Assembly: GCA_038125725.1 (NCBI GenBank)
Contig: JAYPEK010000006.1
Location: 62,001 to 126,000 of the forward strand
Direction of reading: 5' to 3'
Source: TMED8 sp038125725
GTDB lineage: Bacteria; Pseudomonadota; Alphaproteobacteria; Rhodospirillales; Casp-alpha2
DNA: 64,000 bases
The position numbers were made by a program, and so were the translations under genes. Below the pieces are notes generated by a model, which saw only the letters and a program-made list of their open reading frames with translations, did no database searches and was not told the origin of the DNA. The first letter of the stretch is position 1. Each line of letters starts with the position of its first letter. Of this stretch, positions 7,840 to 16,083 are shown piece by piece.

Positions 7840-7859
7840 GATTTGTTTTTCGTGACGGA

Positions 7860-8678
7860 TCAGTTCCGGACGGCGGGGGTTTCCACCGGGAGGCCCCGGC
7901 CCCGCCAGGCAACGTAAAGCTCCAGGTTCACGTATTCGTCCGCACCGTATTTCAACGGAGTCGCGCGAATGTTCTTGTTGCAGCCCCGGAAGCGGCGATG
8001 CACGGAGCCGACCTTCTGCCATTTCAGGCGGTAGGTCGGGAAGCCGTTGATCTGGCCCTGCGAGAGGCGGTTGGCACGGGCCATGTTGCCGGCGTTGTCC
8101 TCGTGGCAGTGCTTGCAGGCCATGTCGAGCTGGCCGCGGCGCTCGTAGTAGAATTCCTTGCCCTTGGCAAAGAACGGCGCCGCTTCGTCGTCGATGCTGA
8201 CATTGACCGGCATGCCGCGGGACTGATGACGCACGTAGATGGTTGTCGCCAGAAGTTCGTTGGATTCCCACTTCCACGGCTTCGCCTGCATGCGTTCAGT
8301 GCGGCAGATGTTGATCTGCTGCTCAAGGCTTTTCAGCTTCTTGAGCTTCGGATCGTACTTCGGATAGACCGCAGCGACACCTTTCATGGAATCGACCGCG
8401 TCGTTGTGGCAGGACTGGCAGGACTTGCCCGCATTGCCATCGACCGAGTTCCAAACCTGTTCGCCGTCTTCAACCCAGATCATCGCCGGGTTTTCGAAGT
8501 CGTCATCCTGGATGGCCTTGGTTTCGGGTTCCATGTAGGTGTAACCGCTGCGCCGGTCATCGACTTCCATCTTGCCGAGCAGCGGGCTGTTGTGGTCTGC
8601 GTGGGCGGTCGACGCGAAGCTCGCCGCGATGAGTGCGGCGGCGCCGAACGCCATGGCACCCAGATAAGCCTTTTTCAT
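7860..8678 (-). CDS. soxA: SoxA, L-cysteine S-thiosulfotransferase catalytic subunit, diheme cytochrome c
   Basis: The protein is 272 residues with a Sec signal ending AHA-D (residue 28). It has two heme-binding motifs, CQSCH (87-91) and CKHCH (188-192), so this is the diheme form. The catalytic cysteine ligating the active heme is C233 in RRFRGCNKNIRA, and the conserved CRTERM follows QINI. With SoxX it forms the SoxAX complex, which oxidatively couples thiosulfate to the SoxY cysteine in the periplasm. It sits 22 bases after soxZ and belongs to the core operon. Confidence 0.96.
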   Translation of the reverse strand: MKKAYLGAMAFGAAALIAASFASTAHADHNSPLLGKMEVDDRRSGYTYMEPETKAIQDDDFENPAMIWVEDGEQVWNSVDGNAGKSCQSCHNDAVDSMKGVAAVYPKYDPKLKKLKSLEQQINICRTERMQAKPWKWESNELLATTIYVRHQSRGMPVNVSIDDEAAPFFAKGKEFYYERRGQLDMACKHCHEDNAGNMARANRLSQGQINGFPTYRLKWQKVGSVHRRFRGCNKNIRATPLKYGADEYVNLELYVAWRGRGLPVETPAVRN

Positions 8679-8700
8679 AAGTCATCTCCCCCTGATTGGA

Positions 8701-9027
8701 TTAGGACACCGCAACCTTGGCGGTTTTCTTCACGGTCTTTCCGGCATCATCGGTCCAGGCCATTTCCAGCGAACCGCTTTCCTCGGCCTTCACGTAGAAA
8801 GCCAGGTAGGGGTTGGCCGAAACGGCCGGGTGCCAATCGGCGGAGAAAACTTCCTTGCCGTTGTAGGTGCACACGAATTTGTTGATGATGTCGCGAGGAA
8901 TCTTGTTGCCTTTTTTGTCCTTGCGCACCCCAGTTTCCATTTTGTGGGAAATCAGGGTCTTGATCAGAAATGCCTCACCCTTCTTCGCGGACTTCGGCGC
9001 CTTCACGCGAGCTTTGGTTTTCGCCAT
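8701..9027 (-). CDS. soxZ: SoxZ, sulfur carrier complex subunit
   Basis: The protein is 108 residues without a signal peptide, as expected because SoxZ is exported bound to Tat-translocated SoxY. Conserved features include the basic start KTKARVKAPKSAKKGEAFLIKTLISH and the beta-rich core NKFVCTYNGKEVFSADW with NPYLAFYVKAE. SoxYZ carries the pathway intermediates as a cysteine-bound chain. It lies 21 bases after soxY with a GAGGAG ribosome site. Confidence 0.95.
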   Translation of the reverse strand: MAKTKARVKAPKSAKKGEAFLIKTLISHKMETGVRKDKKGNKIPRDIINKFVCTYNGKEVFSADWHPAVSANPYLAFYVKAEESGSLEMAWTDDAGKTVKKTAKVAVS

Positions 9028-9048
9028 TTTTCTAACTCCTCTCTGCGC

Positions 9049-9528
9049 TCAGCCGCCGCAGCCGCCGATGGTGACTTTGACTTCGGCCTTCGCCATGGTG
9101 AACGATCCGTCGCTCATTTCTGCGAGCGTCACGACGTTCTGGGTCTTGGCCAAACGAATGCGGGTCGACACGTAAGCCTTGCCGGACGCCGGCGTGAAGT
9201 GGAACGAAGCCACGTCCGGGCTCGGGTTGCCGTCGGCCCAGACATGCAGCGACTTGACGTAATTCGAGTCGGACATGGGGCTGTCGACGGAAATGGTGAT
9301 CGGCACGGTGGAACCGTTTTCCGCGATCTGCGGCGTGTCCATGCTGATATTGCCCGATCCCGCGGCCTTGCCGCCGGTCACTTTGGCAATTGCCGCGTCG
9401 ACGGCTTTGGCGTCGGCGAAAGCGGGGCCGGCAATGCCGATTCCCATCGCGGCCACGGTGCCGGCGCCGAACAGAGAAAGCAGTTCGCGGCGGCTGACCT
9501 GGCGCGTTTCCAAGGTCTTGTTGGTCAT
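9049..9528 (-). CDS. soxY: SoxY, sulfur carrier protein
   Basis: The protein is 159 residues. A Tat signal (VSRRELLSLFGAGTVAA) and the invariant C-terminal swinging arm GGCGG (C157) identify SoxY; thiosulfate is attached to this cysteine and processed by SoxAX and SoxB. The body is an immunoglobulin-like beta domain (TVPITISVDSPM, VKSLHVWADGNP). The gene follows soxX by 31 bases with a GAGGAG ribosome site. Confidence 0.96.
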   Translation of the reverse strand: MTNKTLETRQVSRRELLSLFGAGTVAAMGIGIAGPAFADAKAVDAAIAKVTGGKAAGSGNISMDTPQIAENGSTVPITISVDSPMSDSNYVKSLHVWADGNPSPDVASFHFTPASGKAYVSTRIRLAKTQNVVTLAEMSDGSFTMAKAEVKVTIGGCGG

Positions 9529-9559
9529 GGTTTTCTCCTCAAAATCTTTGAAGCGTGGA

Positions 9560-10021
9560 TTATTTCAAGGTCATCAGGTAGGCGACGATGTCTTCCACGT
9601 CCTGCGCGGAAATGATCGTCTTGCCCTTGAAGTTCTTCAAAACCGCCGTGTAGCCGCTTTCGCGGTAGAACGACGGCATGATGGTGTCCTCGTTGACGAC
9701 CTTTGGATCGACGACACGGAGCCGAATTTCGGCCTCCGTATAGCGCGAGCCTACGCCATTCAGGTCGGGACCGATGGTGCCATGGAACAGTTGTTCTGGG
9801 ATCGGCATCTTGTGGCAGGCTAGGCAGTTGCCCTTCTTGCGATGGATGGCCAATTTGCGCCCGTTCGCCGGGTCGCCGGCTTTCCCGGTCAGTGACTTGG
9901 GAATCTCATGGTCATCGACGATCTTGTATTTCGCCATTTCCGCCGCCCGGACTCCATCCGTGGAGACGGCAAGCGACATCGCAACCCCGATGGCCGCAAT
10001 GGCCAGAGTTCGTAGTGCCAA
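9560..10021 (-). CDS. soxX: SoxX, cytochrome c subunit of SoxAX, TTG start
   Basis: The protein is 153 residues from a TTG at 10021, which has GGAGGAG seven bases upstream. The long open frame reaching 10561 has no protein-like content before this point. A Sec signal ends near VRA-A. A single heme motif CLACH (C66-H70) and a distal methionine in DTIMPSFY (M114) match SoxX. It forms the electron-accepting half of SoxAX. It is the first gene of the leftward core operon and is divergent from the second soxW-like gene across a 334-base regulatory gap. Confidence 0.93.
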   Translation of the reverse strand: MALRTLAIAAIGVAMSLAVSTDGVRAAEMAKYKIVDDHEIPKSLTGKAGDPANGRKLAIHRKKGNCLACHKMPIPEQLFHGTIGPDLNGVGSRYTEAEIRLRVVDPKVVNEDTIMPSFYRESGYTAVLKNFKGKTIISAQDVEDIVAYLMTLK

Positions 10022-10355
10022 GGTTTTTCTCCTCCTCCAAATTTCGCCACCTCGTATCTTTGATGGCCGTTGATTGATCTTATTCGGCCGACGGAGATGA
10101 AGATAGCGTAAAAAAGTTTCCCCGATCAATCTAATCATATTCGAAAAATATAAATCATCAAGTGAGAAGTCACAAAAGTTGCGCGGAATTGTATGGTGTG
10201 GCGCAAAGCCACTGTTCACGGTGTTTTGAGTGCCACCGCCAAGGCCGCTTGCCGCTGCCCATTGCGGCAAAGCGGCGCCGAGGCTACCATCGACGGTCAG
10301 ACCATCGTATTCAACGGGCGGGCCTAGCGCCGGTCCAGCAAGGGAGGGAGTTGCG
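10022..10355. promoter_or_regulatory. Divergent promoter region of the sox core operon and soxW2
   Basis: This 334-base gap holds no convincing gene. Its middle (about 10110-10170) is AT-rich and contains ATATT-CGAAA-AATAT (10137-10151), an inverted repeat that could be an operator. The right part is GC-rich without visible signals apart from the AGGGAGGG ribosome site at 10341. Promoter elements cannot be assigned with confidence. Confidence 0.5.
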
Positions 10356-10982
10356 ATGAATGCACGTTTTGCCGCCGTCCTGATGGCGCTCTTGGCAGGG
10401 GCGATGCTCGCCACAGCCGGCGCCCATGCCGACGAGAAAAAACTGCCGAAGGCCGAAGTCAACGATTCAGGCCTGCATGTGCAGCCTTGGTTCCGCGACA
10501 CGTTTCTCGATCTCGGCGAGGATATCGCCGAGGCCAAGGCCGAGGGCAAGCAACTGGCCATTATCTGGGAACAGAAAGGCTGTCCCTATTGCCGCGAGAT
10601 GCACGACGTGAACCTGCGCATCCCCGAGGTCGTCGACTACATCAAGGAGCACTTCTTCGTGGTGCAGCTCAACCTATGGGGCGACCGCGACGTCACCGAC
10701 GTCGACGGCGAGCAGACCACCGAGAAGAAGCTCGGCCGCAAATACCGGGTGCAGTTCACCCCGACGATCCACTTCTTCCCGGCCAATGCCGAGGCTGGCA
10801 AGGTGTCGGGCCGCGATCTCGAGGTCTGGCGGCTGCTCGGCTACTGGAAGCCGTTCCACTTCAAGCACACCTTCCAGTACGTGCACGAAAAGGGCTATGA
10901 CACGGAGCCCAACTTCCAGCGCTGGCTGCAGGGTGTCGCCGAGGAATATCAGGCGCAGGGCAAGGAAGTGAACCTCTGGTAG
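10356..10982 (+). CDS. Second SoxW-like thioredoxin, Sec-exported
   Basis: The protein is 208 residues from the ATG at 10356, which has AGGGAGGG just upstream; the frame is open further left but without protein character. A Sec signal ends AHA-D. CPYC is at C76-C79 and the cis-proline segment reads QFTPTIHFFPA. It is paralogous to the Tat-exported SoxW at 3747-4394. Two such proteins may divide the work: one reducing SoxY and one acting on another disulfide such as YeeE, SoxA or a cytochrome maturation step. It converges on the thiosulfate transporter gene, 16 bases apart. Confidence 0.85.
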   Translation: MNARFAAVLMALLAGAMLATAGAHADEKKLPKAEVNDSGLHVQPWFRDTFLDLGEDIAEAKAEGKQLAIIWEQKGCPYCREMHDVNLRIPEVVDYIKEHFFVVQLNLWGDRDVTDVDGEQTTEKKLGRKYRVQFTPTIHFFPANAEAGKVSGRDLEVWRLLGYWKPFHFKHTFQYVHEKGYDTEPNFQRWLQGVAEEYQAQGKEVNLW

Positions 10983-10998
10983 CGAAGGACGGGCGGCG

Positions 10999-12102
10999 TC
11001 ATTCGCCGCCGAACATCGCTTTCAGCGCCCCGCCGAGGCTGCCTTCCTCGAGGTATTTCATGCCGTAGACGCCACCGGCGATGATCGACACCAGCGCGAT
11101 CAGCGAGCCCAGCGCCAGCGTCGACATGCCGGTCAGGCCCTGGCCGATGGTGCAGCCCAGGGCCAGCACGCCGCCGACGCCCATGATCGCGGCGCCGATG
11201 ATGTGGCGCACCATGTCATCGGCGTCGTTGAAGGCTTCCAGGCGAAACTCGCCGGCGCCCTTGGCGGCGATGAAGGCGCCGACGATGACGCCGCCGACCA
11301 CGGCGATGCCGAAGTTGATGGTGGTGCCCGAGAAGGTCATCAGGTACTGCAGGCTCTCGCCGACCGGGTTGACGAAGGTGAAGGACGCCAGCGGCGTCGG
11401 TTCGAAATCGTCGAAGCCGACGACGCCGGTGACGTACCAGGCCGCCGGCACCAGGGCGCCGAGGATCAGCCCGCCGGCGATATCGCGCTTCGATTCCCGG
11501 AACTCGGCGCTCTTGAAGCAGAACGCCAATATCCCGATGACAAACACCGCCGCGACCAGGAGGCGCGCGGTCTCCGCCTCCATGCCGGTGAGCATGGCGA
11601 GGAAATCGGGAATGCCCTGTGCGTCGAGCCCGGCCGCTTCCAGGTCCACGTTGGACGCCGTTTCCAGTTCGACGCGCGCCAGGCCGATCAGGCCGCGCAC
11701 CGTCATGTAGGCGAAGACGCCCATCACCAGCGCCACCACCAGCGATTTCAGGTTGCCCGCCCCCAGTCGCACCAGGGTCTTGTTGCCGCAGCCGCCGGTC
11801 ATGGTCATGCCGAATCCGAACAGCAGCCCGCCCAGGACGGCGCCGGCCCAGCCGAATTTGGTGGTCAGGTAGATCGATCCGTCCAGGTCGACCATTTCGC
11901 CCATGTGCATGGCCTGGCTGCCCAGGATGGCGACGGCGATGGCCAGCATCCAGGCGCGGAAGCGATTCAAGTCGCCCATGAAGACCATGTCCGAAATGGC
12001 GCCCATGGTGCAGAAGTTGGTGCGATGCGCGGTGGCGCCGAACGCCATGCCAAGCCCAAACCCGAGCCCGGCCACGATCCAGATCGTCGGCAAGTCTTCC
12101 AT
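10999..12102 (-). CDS. YeeE/YedE-family thiosulfate transporter (SoxT/TsuA type)
   Basis: The protein is 367 residues and almost entirely membrane helices. It keeps the three cysteines that pass thiosulfate through TsuA-type channels: RTNFC (C31), GGCGNKTL (C105) and LGCTIGQGLTG (C317). It imports thiosulfate, or another sulfur compound, into the cytoplasm; in sox clusters the homologue is called SoxT. It is divergent from a TusA-type gene, and YeeE and TusA/YeeD proteins act together elsewhere. The hairpin at 10992-11010 spans its stop codon and may serve as a convergent terminator, though it has no T-run. Confidence 0.88.
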   Translation of the reverse strand: MEDLPTIWIVAGLGFGLGMAFGATAHRTNFCTMGAISDMVFMGDLNRFRAWMLAIAVAILGSQAMHMGEMVDLDGSIYLTTKFGWAGAVLGGLLFGFGMTMTGGCGNKTLVRLGAGNLKSLVVALVMGVFAYMTVRGLIGLARVELETASNVDLEAAGLDAQGIPDFLAMLTGMEAETARLLVAAVFVIGILAFCFKSAEFRESKRDIAGGLILGALVPAAWYVTGVVGFDDFEPTPLASFTFVNPVGESLQYLMTFSGTTINFGIAVVGGVIVGAFIAAKGAGEFRLEAFNDADDMVRHIIGAAIMGVGGVLALGCTIGQGLTGMSTLALGSLIALVSIIAGGVYGMKYLEEGSLGGALKAMFGGE

Positions 12103-12178
12103 GGTGAAACCTTCCCAATTTGGTTTTACGGTTTTGCGGATTCATAGATGGATTGCGATTCCACCGCAAGAATCACTT

Positions 12179-12190
12179 TACATTAATGTA
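12179..12190. promoter_or_regulatory. Palindrome TACATTAATGTA between yeeE and tusA
   Basis: A perfect 12-bp palindrome lies in the divergent promoter gap. Its half-site AATGTA is the same hexamer found in the soxR upstream dyad (CAATGTA...TACATTG), so both may bind the same regulator. It is inferred from sequence only. Confidence 0.45.
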
Positions 12191-12271
12191 TATTGATATT
12201 TTTCTATGGGCCTCGATATAATTTTCGCGCGGTCGGGACGGTCGCGCGTTTGGAAAGGAAACAGGTACGTC

Positions 12272-12496
12272 ATGGCGACACAGACTTTGGACGCGAAGGG
12301 GCTCAATTGCCCGATGCCGATCATGAAGGCGAAAAAGGCGATGAAAGGCCTGAGCTCGGGCGAAACGCTGGCCATCGAAGCCACCGATCCGGGTTCCGTG
12401 AAGGACTTCGAAGCTTTCTGCCGCGCCACCGGCAACGAACTGATGGAATCCGGCGAAACCGGCGGCGTCTTCACCTTCCTGCTGAAGAAAAGCTGA
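12272..12496 (+). CDS. TusA/YedF-family sulfur carrier protein
   Basis: The protein is 74 residues from the ATG at 12272, with AAAGGAAA 12 bases upstream. The TusA signature LNCPMPIMKAKKAM contains the carrier cysteine (C13) and the CPxP motif. It is followed by the typical LAIEATDPGSVKDFEAFCRATGNEL and ends in a beta strand. These cytoplasmic proteins hand persulfide sulfur from donor to acceptor. Its divergent pairing with a YeeE-type transporter suggests it takes up sulfane sulfur from imported thiosulfate, like TsuB. Confidence 0.88.
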   Translation: MATQTLDAKGLNCPMPIMKAKKAMKGLSSGETLAIEATDPGSVKDFEAFCRATGNELMESGETGGVFTFLLKKS

Positions 12497-12521
12497 GCCC
12501 CGCGCGCTCGCTTCCTAAACG

Positions 12522-13520
12522 TTAAGGTTCCAGCACCACCTTGCCGACGGATCGCCGGCCGAGCACCGTTTGCATGGCCGGGTTGAAATCGTCGAGGCCA
12601 AAACGGTGCGACACCACCGGTTTGAGGTGTCCCGCGGCGAACATCGCCCCCAAGTCGGTATGCAGGTCGTCCAGGCGTTCGATGTAGGCGCTGCCGTCGT
12701 CGCCTGGGCTCCAGCCCATGTAGGTGCCGAAATTGAGCCCGATGATCGACATGTTCTTGACCAAGAGCAGATTGACCGGCGGCGCCGGGATATCGCCGGA
12801 CGCGAAGCCCACGGTCACCAGCCGCGCCTCGCGGCCCATGGCGCGGAGCGAACGCGTCAGCACCTCGCCCCCGACCGGGTCGATGACCACGTCGACGCCG
12901 CGCCCGCTGGTCCGCGCTTTCACCGGTGCCAAAAAATCGCCTTCTGAATAGTTGATCGCCAGGTCGGCCCCGTGATCCCGGGCGACGGTGCATTTCTCTT
13001 CCGAGCCCGCGGTGGCGATGACCCGAGCCCCCTTGGCCTTGGCGATCTCGACGGCGGCCAGGCCGACGGCGCCGGACGCACCGTGCACCAGTACCGTCTC
13101 GCCGGATTTCAGGTTGGCTTTCCAGATCAGTGCCGCATAGGCAGTCGGATAGGAGGTCACCATCAACGTGCCCTGCGCGAAGTCCATGCCGTCCGGCAAG
13201 GGCCGGCAATAGACCGCGCGCGCCAGCGCGCACTCGGCAAAGCCGCCGTATGACAGGCCGGCGAAGACCCGCGTGCCCACCGCCAGGTTCGACACATTGC
13301 CGCCAACGGTACTGACGACCCCGCCGACCTCGACGCCGGGAACGAACGGGAGCGCTGGTTTCACCTGGTACTTGCCGGCGACGGTAAGGCTTTGGGCGAA
13401 ACTGACGCCGGCTGCCTTGACGTCGATCACCACCTCGCCGGGACCGGCGACGGGATCGGGCAGGGATTTGACCGTCAGGTTTTCGAAGGGGCCGTATTCA
13501 TCGCAGACGACGGCACGCAT
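12522..13520 (-). CDS. NAD(P)H:quinone oxidoreductase, zinc-independent MDR family
   Basis: The protein is 332 residues. The start ATG at 13520 overlaps the wecC stop as TGATG; the longer open frame to 14216 is only the reverse side of wecC. It has the MDR order: a GroES-like N-domain (AGVSFAQSLTVAGKY, PFVPGVEVGGVV), then a Rossmann motif HGASGAVGLAAVEIAKAKGARVIATA. No zinc-binding cysteine cluster is seen, as in quinone oxidoreductases and NADPH-dependent enoyl reductases. The substrate cannot be told. It is translationally coupled to wecC, yet its function seems unrelated to sugar nucleotides. Confidence 0.85.
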   Translation of the reverse strand: MRAVVCDEYGPFENLTVKSLPDPVAGPGEVVIDVKAAGVSFAQSLTVAGKYQVKPALPFVPGVEVGGVVSTVGGNVSNLAVGTRVFAGLSYGGFAECALARAVYCRPLPDGMDFAQGTLMVTSYPTAYAALIWKANLKSGETVLVHGASGAVGLAAVEIAKAKGARVIATAGSEEKCTVARDHGADLAINYSEGDFLAPVKARTSGRGVDVVIDPVGGEVLTRSLRAMGREARLVTVGFASGDIPAPPVNLLLVKNMSIIGLNFGTYMGWSPGDDGSAYIERLDDLHTDLGAMFAAGHLKPVVSHRFGLDDFNPAMQTVLGRRSVGKVVLEP

Positions 13521-14776
13521 CACGACCGCCACGCACCCCGCGTGTCGACCAGCCGCTTGCCGGCCAAGCGTTCGTGGTCGAGTTCGCGGAACTCGCGGTG
13601 ATCGGTCAGCAGCACCACGACCTCGCATGCGGAAAGCGCGTCTTCGAGGGACGTCAGCCGCAGGTTCCCGAAACCCGCCAGCGCCGCCGGTAAGGTCTGG
13701 ACATGCGGTTCCACCACCATCACCTCGAGACCGTCGTTGGCAAGCAGTTCGACCACGTCGATGGAGGCGCTTTCGCGCAGGTCGTCGATGTCGGCCTTGT
13801 AGGAAAGCCCCAGGCAGGCGATGCGGGGGGCTTCGAGCCCCGCCGCGGCGTCCCTGACGGCATCGGCGACGCGCTGCGGCCGGCCATCGTTGACGGCTCT
13901 CGCGGCGCGGATCAGGTCGGTGTCGTCGGGCGCTGAATCGACGATGAACCAGGGATCGACGGCAATGCAGTGGCCGCCGACGCCGGGACCGGGATTGAGG
14001 ATATTGACGCGCGGGTGATGATTGGCGAGGCGGATCGCCTCCCAAGGGTCGATGTCCAGCTTGCCGGCGACGTTCGCCAGTTCGTTGGCAAAGGCGATGG
14101 AGACATCGCGGTAGGCGTTCTCCGCCAGTTTCACCAATTCCGCCGTGCGTGCGGTGGTCAACAGGCATTCGCCGTCGACCGCCAGGCGGTAAAGCGCCGC
14201 CGCGCGCCGGGCGCAATTCGGCGTGACGCCGCCTACGACCCGGTCGTTGCGGGTCAGTTCGATCAGCACGCGGCCGGGCAGCACACGCTCCGGGCTATGG
14301 GCGACGGCAATGTCGGCGCCGTCGCCGGCGGCGTGGGGGAAGGTGAGGTCCGGCCGACTGGCGGACAGTCGCGCGGAAAAGCGTTCCGTGGTGCCGACCG
14401 GCGAGGTCGATTCGACAATCACCAGGTTGCCCGCCTGCAGCACCGGCGCCAGGCTGTCGGCAGCGGCGTCCACGTAGCTCAAGTCCGGTTTGCGGTCTTC
14501 GGTGAATGGCGTCGGCACGGCAACGATGAAGGCGTCGGCTGGTTCAGGTACGGTCGAGGCACGCAGCTTGCCGGTGGCGACGGCGCCATTGACCAGGATG
14601 TCCAGGTCCGGCTCGACGATATGCACCTTGCCGGCGTTGATGGTCGCCACCGTATCGGGATTGACGTCGACGCCGACCACATCGAGGCCTCGGCTGGCAA
14701 AAATCGCCGCCGTCGGCAGACCGACATAACCCAGCCCGACGACGCAAAGTTTCGAAACTGTTCCCTCGTTAGCCAT
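13520..14776 (-). CDS. wecC: UDP-N-acetyl-D-mannosamine dehydrogenase
   Basis: The protein is 418 residues. The Rossmann motif VVGLGYVGLPTAAIFASRG is at the N-terminus. It is followed by VPTPF, the STSPVGTTE segment, the central ELVKLAENAYRDVSIAFANEL helix and GPGVGGHCIAVDPWF. The last is characteristic of the WecC subgroup rather than UDP-glucose dehydrogenase. It oxidises UDP-ManNAc to UDP-ManNAcA with two NAD. The usual catalytic Cys of the family (GxC in GGHC) is present. It overlaps wecB upstream by 8 bases and the quinone oxidoreductase downstream by one base, so all three are one operon. Confidence 0.93.
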   Translation of the reverse strand: MANEGTVSKLCVVGLGYVGLPTAAIFASRGLDVVGVDVNPDTVATINAGKVHIVEPDLDILVNGAVATGKLRASTVPEPADAFIVAVPTPFTEDRKPDLSYVDAAADSLAPVLQAGNLVIVESTSPVGTTERFSARLSASRPDLTFPHAAGDGADIAVAHSPERVLPGRVLIELTRNDRVVGGVTPNCARRAAALYRLAVDGECLLTTARTAELVKLAENAYRDVSIAFANELANVAGKLDIDPWEAIRLANHHPRVNILNPGPGVGGHCIAVDPWFIVDSAPDDTDLIRAARAVNDGRPQRVADAVRDAAAGLEAPRIACLGLSYKADIDDLRESASIDVVELLANDGLEVMVVEPHVQTLPAALAGFGNLRLTSLEDALSACEVVVLLTDHREFRELDHERLAGKRLVDTRGAWRS

Positions 14777-15890
14777 GGCTACGGCGGATCTCCTCGACGA
14801 TGCGATTTGCCGCCTGGCCGTCGCCGTAAGGGTTGTGGGCGCGGCTCATGGCGGCATGGGCGGCTGCGTCATCAAGCAGCAAGCCGGCTTCGTTGACAAT
14901 GGTTTCGGTGTCGGTGCCGACCAGCTTGACGGTGCCGGCGGCGACCGCTTCCGGGCGTTCGGTGACGTCGCGCATGACCAGCACCGGCTTGCCCAGCGAC
15001 GGCGCCTCTTCCTGGATGCCGCCAGAATCGGTAATCACCAGGTGACAGCGGTCCATCAGGTGGACGAACGGCAGATAATCCTGCGGCGCCAACAGGTGAA
15101 TGTTGCCGCGCCCGCCCAGCAGGCGGTTGACCGGTTCCTGGACGTTCGGGTTCAGGTGCACCGGATAGACGATTTCCACGTCTTCGCGTTCCGCCAGGGT
15201 CGAAAGCGCCCGGCAAATCTGTTCGAAGCCGGGGCCGAAGTTCTCACGCCGGTGGCCGGTGACCAGGATCATGCGTTTGGCCCCGTTCAGGAACGGAAAG
15301 CCGCCGGCGATCTCGCGTGCCAACGCCTCGTCGTTGCGCAGCCGTTCGACCACGTGCAATAGGGCGTCGATGACGGTATTGCCGGTGATGCTGATCCCGG
15401 CCTCATTGATGCCGGCATTTCGCAGGTTGTCGGCAGCCGCGGGGGTTGGCGCGAAGTGCAGGTCGCAAAGCACGTCGGTTAGCGCCCGGTTCATTTCCTC
15501 TGGAAACGGCGCGTAGCGGTCGCCGGTCCTGAGCCCGGCCTCCACGTGGCCGACGGGGATCTTGGCGTAGTAGCCGGCCAGCGCGGCGGCGAAGGTGGTG
15601 GTGGTGTCGCCGTGCACCAGGATGCGGTCCGGTTTCTCCGTCGCCAGGACCTCGGTCACGCCGGTCAGCACGGACTGGGTGATGTGTGCCAGGTCCTGGT
15701 TCGGACGCATGACGTCGAGATCGTGATCAGGACGGATTTGGAACAGCGCCAGGACCGAATCCAGCATTTCGCGGTGCTGGGCGCTGACGCAGACGCGGCA
15801 TTCCATGTCTTCGGCGGCGGAGATGGCACGAACCACCGGTGCCATTTTGATGGCTTCCGGCCGGGTTCCGAAGACGTTGAGAATACGCAT
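14769..15890 (-). CDS. wecB: UDP-N-acetylglucosamine 2-epimerase (non-hydrolysing)
   Basis: The protein is 373 residues from the ATG at 15890 (MRILNVFGTRPEAIKMAPVV, the standard family start); an ATG at 15923 lacks homology upstream. Conserved blocks are HGDTTTTFAAALAGYY, HVEAGLRTGD, the NR.LTD segment, TGHRRENFG and TDSGGIQEEAPSLGKPVLVMRD. It interconverts UDP-GlcNAc and UDP-ManNAc and feeds WecC. It probably supplies ManNAcA for a cell-surface polysaccharide. No glycosyltransferase or flippase of such a locus lies nearby. Confidence 0.95.
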   Translation of the reverse strand: MRILNVFGTRPEAIKMAPVVRAISAAEDMECRVCVSAQHREMLDSVLALFQIRPDHDLDVMRPNQDLAHITQSVLTGVTEVLATEKPDRILVHGDTTTTFAAALAGYYAKIPVGHVEAGLRTGDRYAPFPEEMNRALTDVLCDLHFAPTPAAADNLRNAGINEAGISITGNTVIDALLHVVERLRNDEALAREIAGGFPFLNGAKRMILVTGHRRENFGPGFEQICRALSTLAEREDVEIVYPVHLNPNVQEPVNRLLGGRGNIHLLAPQDYLPFVHLMDRCHLVITDSGGIQEEAPSLGKPVLVMRDVTERPEAVAAGTVKLVGTDTETIVNEAGLLLDDAAAHAAMSRAHNPYGDGQAANRIVEEIRRSHG

Positions 15891-16083
15891 GAATCCGATT
15901 GTCCGTGGCTGGCGGCGGGCCATTGTCGCCGCGCTTGAGGGGATGGATATCGCGGGGCCGCGCGATTGGCAAGTGTATTGGCAATTTTTCCATAGGATTC
16001 AAGGAGATGTTGTCTATCTGGTCAGGTCTGAGTAGTATCGGTGGCGAACGGGGAATGGGTTTGATTTGGATGCGTTTCCAACC

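Noticed and set aside
10992..11010. Hairpin at the yeeE stop as a strong terminator
   Set aside because: The 7-bp GC stem has no T-run on either strand, so it is only mentioned with the gene.
12522..14216. 564-residue version of the quinone oxidoreductase
   Set aside because: The first 230 residues are the off-frame reading of wecC; the domain begins at 13520.
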